A stretch of DNA of 20,206 nt from an uncultured Clostridium sp. (GTDB lineage: Bacteria; Bacillota_I; Bacilli_A; RF39; UBA660), in assembly GCA_905199855.1 (NCBI GenBank), contig CAJKHY010000018.1:1-20206 (forward strand), given 5' to 3'. Below are positions 7,872 to 13,382 of this stretch, one piece after another (positions within the stretch are counted from its first letter, which is position 1; each line of letters opens with the position of its first letter). The notes beneath the pieces are model-generated. The model was given only the letters and a program-made list of their open reading frames with translations. It had not been told where the DNA came from and did no database searches. Made by a program: the position numbers and the translations under genes.

Positions 7872-8801
7872 TTATTTTAAATTTTCGATTAATTCTTCTT
7901 TTTTCATCTTAGAATAACCTTTAACTTCTTTTTTCTTAGCTAATTCCTTCAACTCAGCAACAGTTAAAATGTTCAAGTCTAATTTTGGTTCTTTCTTCAT
8001 GTTTTCTTTTATGTTAATTGGCTTTTCTTCACGACTTTCTTTAACTGCTTCTTTCTTAGTTTCAGCACTTTCTTTCTTTGTACCTTTCTTATCTTCTTCG
8101 GTTACATAATCAACAATTGTGCCTCCGTTAGCATCGATAATAGCATTGGTTAAAACTCCTAAAATTACTTTAACGCTTCTTACTGCATCATCATTACCTG
8201 GAATTACATAATCAACATCATCTGGATCACAATTTGTGTCTATAATTCCAAATACTGGGATACCTAATTTGTGAGCTTCACGAATAGCGTTGTATTCTTT
8301 AGTCGAATCAACGATAATCATAGCATCTGGCATTTTCTTCATTTCACGAATACCACATAAGTTTTTGTTTAATTTTTCATATTCTTTCTTTAAACCAATT
8401 ACTTCCTTCTTTGGTAATAAGTCAAATGTTCCATCTGCTTCCATTTTTTCTATTTGCTCTAAACGATAAACTCTTTGTCTAATTGTTTTGAAGTTTGTAA
8501 GGGTTCCACCTAACCAACGTTCTGTAACATAGTACATCCCCGATCTTTCGGCTTCTTCTTTACATACCTCTTGAGCTTGTTTCTTTGTACCTACAAATAA
8601 AAACTTGCCTCCGTTTTTTGCTATTTCATTTATTTTTTCGTATGCTTCTTCGATTTTGGCTACGGTTTTTTGTAAATCTATTATATAGATGTCATCCCTT
8701 GTTGAAAAAATATACTCCTTCATTTTTGGGTTCCATCTTTTGGTTTGATGTCCAAAGTGAACCCCAGCTTCTAATAAGTAGCTCATTGATACTACTGCCA
8801 T
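7872..8801 (-). CDS. rpsB: Ribosomal protein S2 with C-terminal Rho_N/SAP-like extension
   Basis: A small-subunit ribosomal protein of 309 residues; ordinary S2 is about 230-260. Residues 1-233 are the normal S2 fold (SMSYLLEAGVHFGHQTKRWNPKM, then FVGTKKQAQ and NDDAVRSVKVI). Residues about 234-275 form a highly charged Lys/Glu linker. Residues 276-309 (LDLNILTVAELKELAKKK with GYSKMKKEELIENL) match the compact helical pattern of the Rho N-terminal/SAP-like nucleic-acid-binding domain. The extension is in frame with no sign of a frameshift. The start follows GGAGGAAT. It is the first gene of an operon with tsf and probably the U32 genes. The 5' leader, about 107 nt long, contains a strong hairpin. 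The function of the added domain is unknown. Confidence 0.96.
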   Translation of the reverse strand: MAVVSMSYLLEAGVHFGHQTKRWNPKMKEYIFSTRDDIYIIDLQKTVAKIEEAYEKINEIAKNGGKFLFVGTKKQAQEVCKEEAERSGMYYVTERWLGGTLTNFKTIRQRVYRLEQIEKMEADGTFDLLPKKEVIGLKKEYEKLNKNLCGIREMKKMPDAMIIVDSTKEYNAIREAHKLGIPVFGIIDTNCDPDDVDYVIPGNDDAVRSVKVILGVLTNAIIDANGGTIVDYVTEEDKKGTKKESAETKKEAVKESREEKPINIKENMKKEPKLDLNILTVAELKELAKKKEVKGYSKMKKEELIENLK

Positions 8802-8840
8802 TTAAATTCCTCCTTTGTTTTTTCCTCCAAATGGTTCAAC

Positions 8841-8880
8841 TTTGAGTTATCACAAATTATATTTGCACTAGAAACTCAAA
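8841..8880 (-). promoter_or_regulatory. Hairpin in the rpsB 5' leader
   Basis: A perfect 8-bp outer stem (TTTGAGTT at 8841-8848 with AACTCAAA at 8873-8880) encloses an internal loop and an inner CAAAT/ATTTG stem (8853-8857, 8861-8865). It lies between the promoter and the ribosome site and has no T-run after it, so it is not a terminator. A two-tier stem with an asymmetric internal loop could be a protein-binding site, for instance for S2 autoregulation. That role is inference. Confidence 0.55.
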
Positions 8881-8916
8881 TCCCCGCTTGTGTGTTTTTT
8901 TTGAAAAGCCATGACT

Positions 8917-8945
8917 ATGATATCATATTTATGATTTAATGGCAA
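8917..8945 (-). promoter_or_regulatory. SigA-type promoter of rpsB
   Basis: On the minus strand, TTGCCA (8940-8945) and TATCAT (8917-8922) are separated by 17 nt. The start would be near 8910, giving a 5' leader of about 107 nt. Confidence 0.7.
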
Positions 8946-8969
8946 TATTATTTTACTATTTTTTAGAAA

Positions 8970-9240
8970 AAATATGAGTATTTCTGAATAGTAAAGAAAT
9001 TAAAGGTCTTTTCTTTCCAATTCCTTTCCTTGAATCAGATTTCCCCCATAAATACTAGAGGGCATAAACGATGGTTGCCACCGCATTAAATATTTTAAAA
9101 CATATGAATAAGTGCTATCATGGTTTCTTTTTATATAATAAATTATCTAATATCTAATATCATTTTAATAATTAATATCTTGTTAATGTATAATATAAAT
9201 CAATCTTCTTTTTCCTTTACATAAATACCATCTCCTTTAT
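8970..9240 (-). ncRNA. Putative structured small RNA between hsp20 and rpsB
   Basis: This region has no credible protein gene but has its own perfect consensus promoter (9247-9275). On the minus strand a transcript from about 9240 would first carry an SD and AUG-UAA, then an A/T-rich stretch, then stacked hairpins. H1 is CGGTGG-CAA-CCATCG (9069-9083). H2 is CCCTC with GGGGG (9043-9062, 10-nt loop). H3 has a 12-bp stem including GU pairs (8993-9004 with 9016-9027). An outer TCTGA/TCAGA pair flanks H3 (8983-8987, 9035-9039), and ATATTTTTTC follows it. The H2 loop (9050-9056) is complementary over 7 nt to the 3' end (8977-8983), so a pseudoknot is possible. It is not a recognisable SRP RNA, tmRNA, RNase P RNA or known riboswitch. 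The 3' end is uncertain, and read-through into rpsB cannot be excluded. Confidence 0.45.
9217..9237 (-). other. Start-stop element: ideal Shine-Dalgarno, then AUG-UAA
   Basis: On the minus strand AAGGAG (9232-9237) is followed at ideal spacing by ATG (9220-9222) and immediately by TAA (9217-9219). It sits about 3 nt after the predicted start of the putative small RNA. A ribosome could bind but would make only fMet. It may stabilise the 5' end, as known stab-SD sites do in Bacillus, or it may be the remains of a lost gene. Confidence 0.5.
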
Positions 9241-9246
9241 AATTTC

Positions 9247-9275
9247 ATTATAAAACGAGAGATTTATTTTGTCAA
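9247..9275 (-). promoter_or_regulatory. Perfect consensus SigA promoter without a protein gene
   Basis: On the minus strand, TTGACA (9270-9275) and TATAAT (9247-9252) are separated by exactly 17 nt. No open frame of useful length follows; the putative small RNA at 8970-9240 does. The remaining sequence up to the hsp20 terminator (9276-9440) shows only A/T-rich sequence. Confidence 0.8.
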
Positions 9276-9444
9276 GAAAAAATCGTACATATGTAATTTT
9301 TTAATTTTGGAAAATCATTTTTTTATTTTTAAATTTTGGACATATTTTAAATGGTGTAATAAGGGCTTACGGAGTGTCGTTTTGATGGGTCTTTTATAGA
9401 TTTTTACCTTTTATATAACAAAATAGGTTATGAATATTAAAAAA

Positions 9445-9479
9445 AAAGAGTTTTCGTTCCAATGAATTACTTACTCTTT
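9445..9479 (-). terminator. Terminator after hsp20
   Basis: On the minus strand, AAAGAGT (9473-9479, read as its complement) pairs with ACTCTTT (9445-9451) in a 7-bp stem with a 21-nt loop, followed by a run of eight or more T. It lies 21 nt after the hsp20 stop. Confidence 0.7.
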
Positions 9480-9499
9480 CCTTACTTCTATTATGAATT

Positions 9500-9892
9500 T
9501 TATTCTATTTCAATAGTTTTTTTAGTCTTTTTTTCTTCGATTTTAGGTACGACAACTTTTAAAATACCATCTTTAAATTCAGCTTTAACATTTTCTTCGG
9601 TAGCTCCACCTATATAGAAACTACGGGAAGTTTTACTATAACTTCTTTCTTTTCTGATATAGTTTTTATTTTCCTCATCCTCATGTTCTTCTTTAGAAGC
9701 TGTAATTGTTAAGTATTCGTTATCGACATCAATAGTAATATCTTTTTTATTAAAGCCTGGTAAATCCATTTCAATATAATAATTACCTTCTTTCTCGTAG
9801 ATATCACACTTCATGTTGTTTTCTTTTACACTTGGTAAAAAGTCATCTAATAGATCATCGAAAAAAATACGTCTTGGTACTAAATTCATATT
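9500..9892 (-). CDS. Small heat-shock protein, Hsp20/alpha-crystallin family
   Basis: A 130-residue small heat-shock protein, an ATP-independent holdase that keeps unfolding proteins soluble. The alpha-crystallin domain spans about residues 30-122 (MKCDIYEKEGNYYIEMDLPGF near its start, GILKVVVPK near its end). The C-terminal TIEIE carries the I-x-I-type motif used for oligomer contacts. An ATG three codons upstream (9899-9901) is in frame, but it sits only 2 nt after AGGTG. Met at 9892 has proper spacing and begins the sequence MNLVPRRIFFDDLLDDFL, so I chose it. Heat control is strongly suggested by a CIRCE-type palindrome over the promoter. The gene stands alone, with its own promoter and terminator. 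Confidence 0.95.
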   Translation of the reverse strand, partial: NMNLVPRRIFFDDLLDDFLPSVKENNMKCDIYEKEGNYYIEMDLPGFNKKDITIDVDNEYLTITASKEEHEDEENKNYIRKERSYSKTSRSFYIGGATEENVKAEFKDGILKVVVPKIEEKKTKKTIEIE

Positions 9893-9913
9893 TATCATCA
9901 CCTTTCATTTAAC

Positions 9914-9941
9914 ATTATATCACTTTTTTAGCACTTGTCAA
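9914..9941 (-). promoter_or_regulatory. Promoter of hsp20 overlapping CIRCE
   Basis: On the minus strand, TTGACA (9936-9941) and TATAAT (9914-9919) are separated by 16 nt. The -35 box lies inside the spacer and right arm of the palindrome, so a bound repressor would block RNA polymerase. Confidence 0.85.
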
Positions 9942-9954
9942 TAGTAAGTGCTAA
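9928..9954. promoter_or_regulatory. CIRCE-type operator (HrcA binding site)
   Basis: A perfect inverted repeat, TTAGCACTT - 9 nt - AAGTGCTAA. The consensus CIRCE is TTAGCACTC - 9 nt - GAGTGCTAA. Only the innermost base of each arm differs, and the two changes are complementary. HrcA repression of hsp20, relieved by heat stress, is the expected function. Confidence 0.9.
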
Positions 9955-10129
9955 TTTTTTTTGATTTTTTTATGATTTTGTGCTATTGTAGTTTTAATTT
10001 GCTTGAGGAATAAAGATAGAAGAATAATTTTAAATAGAGATATTTTTTTGGGTTTGGACCATTTTAGATTTTTGTGTTTTGCTGACAAACTAAAACGGCG
10101 TAGCAAAAGTGAAAAAAAGAAATAAACTA
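9955..10129. other. Non-coding gap between secDF and hsp20
   Basis: A/T-rich sequence without a credible gene. The only structure is a 7-bp stem, TTTTGCT with AGCAAAA (10077-10083, 10102-10108), located just after secDF. It has no proper T-run on the minus strand, so at best it is a weak terminator for secDF. Confidence 0.4.
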
Positions 10130-12361
10130 TTATGAATTTATTCCTTTTATATTAAGTTCATCAATTTCATCATATTGTTTTTTCTTTTTAGGTTCTTTGA
10201 GAATACTTTTTGTTTCAAATATTAGCCATAATTCATTCGAAATGAATAATGATGAATATACACCAGCGATAAAACCTACTAACATAGCAATATTTAAATT
10301 AATTATTTCACTTGACCCACATATTATTAAAATAATTACAGGTATAATCGTTGTTACTGTCGTTAATATACTTCTAAACAAAGTCTCATTAACACTTTTA
10401 TTTACTATTTTTTCTAATTCATTAATATTCTTTTTATTTATTTTACCTTTATTATAATTACTCCTTATTCTATCAAATGTTACTATGGTATCATTAATAG
10501 AATACCCTATTATAGTTAGAATTGACGCGATAAACATCGAATTTATTTCTAGATTAAACACTATAAAGAACATCAATGTTATTAAAACATCATGAACTAA
10601 AGCAATAATACCTGATATTGCATAGTTAAATTTAAATCTTAAACTTACATATATAATTATTCCAATTGATGCGATAATAAGTGAATATATTCCATTTTTA
10701 ATTAATTCTTTTTTTACTACATTTGATACTGTATATATAGTAGTATCTATATTATATTCATTTTTAAAATATTCTTTTAACTGATTGCTTTCTTCTTTAC
10801 TTAAAACTTCATTAATTAAAATATCTGTTTTGTCCTCATATTTTTCTATTTTAGATATAGTATATTTATTTTTATTTAAATAATTTTTTATATCATCTAT
10901 TTTAATATTACTAGATATTGTGATATCACTTCCTCCACTAAAATCTACTCCTAGATTCATTCCTTTAAATATTCCAACAGCTAATCCTATTGTTATGATA
11001 GATAATGTTCCTAGTAAGATATATTTTCTTTTTTTAACAAAATCAAACTTTTTTCTAGTTTTATTCTTTTTATTTTCAGTCATACCTATAAACAGATTTA
11101 ATTTATCATTAAAGTAATTAGTATTAACAAAAAGCGATAATATACTTTTATTTAAAAATACCATGATTAAAATAGTAACAATGATATTAATGATTAACAT
11201 TGTTGCAAATCCTTTGATGGAACTTTCTCCAAAAATAAATAAGATTATTGCTACAATTATGGTCGTAATATTGGCATCTATAATGCTTGATAATGATTCT
11301 TTACTTCCTAATTTAAATGCTTCTTTTAAACTCTTACCCATCTTTAATTGTTCTTTAATTCTTTCATAGCTAATAACCGAAGAATCTACTGCCATGCCCA
11401 CTCCAAGTATCATTGCTGCGATTCCAGGTAAAGTTAATACTCCATTAATTAAATAAAAGATTAAAAATGATAAATATGTATAAATAAGTAAGGTTACTGA
11501 AGATATAAATCCAGAAAAACGATATATTATAATTATCAGAATAAATACTAATGCAACTCCTATATAAGCAGCATTCATGGTCTTATTTAATGAATTTCCT
11601 CCATAAGTAGCTTCGACTGTTCTTGAAGATATTTCATTTAATTTAGTAGGCATAGCCCCTGAATTGATTAAATCAACTAAGTTTTTGGCTTCTTCTTCAG
11701 TAAAATTACCTTGAATTATAACATCACTGGCAAATGCTTGGTTTACAGTCGCCGCGGATAAACATTTTGAATTTCCTAAAGAGCCACATTTATCTTTTTC
11801 TTTGTAATATGCATCTTCTGTCTCATCAAAATCTAACCATATAACAATTTGATTATTAATCATATCTTTTACTTTATCAGTAACCGCATAAAAAGTTTCT
11901 ACATCTTTAATAGGAAGCGCCACGGCTGGTCTCCCTGTTTGATCCATTGTTACTTTAACGCCACTTTTTAATACTTTTGATGTCATTAATAAATTATCAT
12001 TAGTATCACGAAATGTTAAACTAGCGGTTTTAGATAAGATATTTCTAGCATCATCTTCATTCGTAATTCCTGCCAAACGAACACGAATATGATTCTCCCC
12101 TTCAATAGTAATCTCTGGTTCACTTACTCCTAAAACATCTATCCTTTTTAGTATTGTCTTATATGTTTGATACACCATATCACTTGTAACTTTACCATCT
12201 TTATCAATAGGATTTACTTCATATAAGACCTCAAAACCTCCTTGTAAATCTAATCCTTTACTTATCTTATTAAATAAAGGATTAAAATCCAAGATACAAA
12301 AGCAAGTAATTATAATAGTAATAATTGTTAAAATAATTAATTTTGGATAATTTTTTTTCAT
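10130..12361 (-). CDS. secDF: Fused SecDF protein-translocase accessory subunit
   Basis: A 743-residue single-chain SecDF, as in Bacillus (about 737). SecDF uses the proton gradient to help pull secreted proteins out of the SecYEG channel. The SecD half has an N-terminal membrane helix (residues 7-27), the motif SKGLDLQGGFEVLYEV, a large extracytoplasmic domain, then five helices with GVGMAVDSSVISYERIKE. A lysine-rich cytoplasmic linker (about 425-445) leads to the SecF half with GMNLGVDFSGGSDI and TIIGYSINDTIVTFDRIRSNY. In total about twelve helices are expected. Its ATG overlaps the stop of the ComN-like gene in ATGA, with AAAGGAG inside that gene, so translation is coupled. The nearby B. 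subtilis order comN-secDF is preserved. Confidence 0.97.
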   Translation of the reverse strand: MKKNYPKLIILTIITIIITCFCILDFNPLFNKISKGLDLQGGFEVLYEVNPIDKDGKVTSDMVYQTYKTILKRIDVLGVSEPEITIEGENHIRVRLAGITNEDDARNILSKTASLTFRDTNDNLLMTSKVLKSGVKVTMDQTGRPAVALPIKDVETFYAVTDKVKDMINNQIVIWLDFDETEDAYYKEKDKCGSLGNSKCLSAATVNQAFASDVIIQGNFTEEEAKNLVDLINSGAMPTKLNEISSRTVEATYGGNSLNKTMNAAYIGVALVFILIIIIYRFSGFISSVTLLIYTYLSFLIFYLINGVLTLPGIAAMILGVGMAVDSSVISYERIKEQLKMGKSLKEAFKLGSKESLSSIIDANITTIIVAIILFIFGESSIKGFATMLIINIIVTILIMVFLNKSILSLFVNTNYFNDKLNLFIGMTENKKNKTRKKFDFVKKRKYILLGTLSIITIGLAVGIFKGMNLGVDFSGGSDITISSNIKIDDIKNYLNKNKYTISKIEKYEDKTDILINEVLSKEESNQLKEYFKNEYNIDTTIYTVSNVVKKELIKNGIYSLIIASIGIIIYVSLRFKFNYAISGIIALVHDVLITLMFFIVFNLEINSMFIASILTIIGYSINDTIVTFDRIRSNYNKGKINKKNINELEKIVNKSVNETLFRSILTTVTTIIPVIILIICGSSEIINLNIAMLVGFIAGVYSSLFISNELWLIFETKSILKEPKKKKQYDEIDELNIKGINS

Positions 12362-12633
12362 ATGTTAATCTCCTTTAAAATACTTCGATCTAATTTACTA
12401 ATTTTTTCTTTCAAGTATAAATCAATTTCTTGGTTATCACAATGAATTATATCATTAACCATATCTGCGATTGTTAAACCTCTTGAATAAGGCCATTTTG
12501 TTTCTTTTAAATATGACCATATATCTTCTTTTTTTATATAGAAATAATTCCTGTTTCTAAGTAATCTTAGTTTAACATTTAAAGCAGGACTTAAGAATTC
12601 ATATAATTTTTGTATATTAGTAATGTTATTCAT
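12358..12633 (-). CDS. ComN-like post-transcriptional regulator family protein
   Basis: A 91-residue protein lying directly before secDF and overlapping it by 4 nt. The core, IKKEDIWSYLKETKWPYSRGLTIADMVNDIIHCDNQEIDLYL, has the W-x-YL...KW...L-x-x-(L/M)VNDI pattern of the ComN family (post-transcriptional regulator, Pfam Post_transc_reg). ComN sits in the same position in B. subtilis and affects comE mRNA there. The open frame extends six codons further to a GTG, but AAGGGTGG lies within that extension at the right distance from the ATG at 12633, so I start there. It is preceded by its own promoter. What the family does in an organism without visible competence genes is unclear; a tie to protein export is suggested by the constant linkage to secDF. 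Confidence 0.72.
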   Translation of the reverse strand: MNNITNIQKLYEFLSPALNVKLRLLRNRNYFYIKKEDIWSYLKETKWPYSRGLTIADMVNDIIHCDNQEIDLYLKEKISKLDRSILKEINI

Positions 12634-12658
12634 AAAAACCACCCTTAACACAAGTATT

Positions 12659-12687
12659 ATTATATAATAATTTTATTATTTTGCAAA
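12659..12687 (-). promoter_or_regulatory. Promoter of comN-like/secDF operon
   Basis: On the minus strand, TTTGCA (12682-12687) and TATAAT (12659-12664) are separated by 17 nt. A TTGACA lies further upstream (12695-12700) and could serve an alternative, weaker -10. Confidence 0.65.
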
Positions 12688-12748
12688 CATTTTTTGTCAA
12701 ACTATAACTATTTTTAGTTATTTACTTTTTTATTTAATAATTATATGG

Positions 12749-12754
12749 TAAAAT
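12749..12754 (+). promoter_or_regulatory. -10 box of the plus-strand membrane protein gene
   Basis: TAAAAT stands 26 nt before the chosen ATG; no clear -35 box is seen 17 nt upstream (T-rich). The upstream in-frame ATG at 12745 overlaps this box, another reason not to start there. Confidence 0.4.
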
Positions 12755-12780
12755 ACAAAATAAGAAATGAGGAATGCTAC

Positions 12781-13311
12781 ATGAGTAATGATTTAAAAAG
12801 ATATAATATTATGATTTCTATTAATAATAATGACAAAGAAATTGAAAATATTGATAAGATTATTAAAGACAATTATAAGAAAATAAAAGATTATAGTGAC
12901 TGTAAAGATATAAAAAAGAGGTTTATCTTTGGTGTGATTTTAAGTTCTTGTTTTTTTGGATTAGCCTTTAGTGGTGAACTGATAGCTTCTATTAACCCAA
13001 CTATATTTAAAATATCATTTCTGACATTAGGAAGTTTATCCTTTGCAGGAATCGTATTACCTAAATTTATTTATTTAGTTAGGAGAAATGGCTTTAAAAA
13101 TGTTGATATCAATAAGTTAAATAAAAACAATAATTTACTATATGAAACAAGAAATCATTTAGTTAATATTAACAAATGGTCTAAAGAGCAATTAAAACTA
13201 GTAGAAAAAGAAATTGAACTAGAAAACCATAATATTCCTCCTATACAAAACAATTACAATAATGGAATAGTTCATGAAGATGTCAAAATATATGTAAAAA
13301 AGAGGTTTTAA
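12781..13311 (+). CDS. Hypothetical two-helix membrane protein
   Basis: The only plus-strand protein gene, 176 residues from the chosen start. I do not recognise it. Residues about 1-45 are hydrophilic and Asn/Lys-rich, consistent with a coiled coil (NDKEIENIDKIIKDNYKKIKDY). Two hydrophobic helices follow (about 50-72, FIFGVILSSCFFGLAFSGEL; about 79-102, FKISFLTLGSLSFAGIVLPKF), then a second charged helical part and a basic tail (KIYVKKRF). This suggests both ends are in the cytoplasm. The open frame has an earlier ATG at 12745, but GAGGA lies just before the ATG at 12781. It is transcribed divergently from comN-secDF and its terminator overlaps the stop codon. No function can be assigned. 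Confidence 0.8.
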   Translation: MSNDLKRYNIMISINNNDKEIENIDKIIKDNYKKIKDYSDCKDIKKRFIFGVILSSCFFGLAFSGELIASINPTIFKISFLTLGSLSFAGIVLPKFIYLVRRNGFKNVDINKLNKNNNLLYETRNHLVNINKWSKEQLKLVEKEIELENHNIPPIQNNYNNGIVHEDVKIYVKKRF

Positions 13312-13327
13312 ACTTTATTTAAAACCT
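13303..13327. terminator. Bidirectional terminator
   Basis: A perfect 10-bp stem, AGGTTTTAAA (13303-13312) with TTTAAAACCT (13318-13327), and a 5-nt loop. It overlaps the stop of the plus-strand gene. On the minus strand it is followed by CTTTTTTA, so it serves the U32 gene best; on the plus strand the T-run is weaker. Confidence 0.8.
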
Positions 13328-13382
13328 TTATTGTGTATGTAAATAAAAGTAAATACTTTTCGTGGGAAACACAAGAAAAAAT

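Noticed and set aside
9069..9083. GGTGGCAACC on the minus strand, reminiscent of a T-box or of the GGCAACC of SAM riboswitches
   Set aside because: The T-box needs GGTGGNACCGCG, and the other SAM-I conserved blocks are missing; the match is too short.
9071..9157. Plus-strand 28-codon ORF with GAGGG about 9 nt upstream, between hsp20 and rpsB
   Set aside because: Its product resembles nothing I know, it has no promoter, and it runs through the hairpins of the putative minus-strand RNA, whose complement gives it its apparent ribosome site.
9276..9440. Short repeated AATTTTGGA motifs and a TACATATGTA palindrome upstream of the putative small RNA
   Set aside because: These are short A/T-rich matches expected by chance at this base composition.
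10077..10108. TTTTGCT/AGCAAAA hairpin after secDF as a full terminator
   Set aside because: No T-run follows on the minus strand, so it is recorded only as weak structure.
12745..12780. Earlier ATG for the plus-strand membrane protein
   Set aside because: This ATG overlaps the -10 box and has no ribosome site; GAGGA supports the start at 12781.
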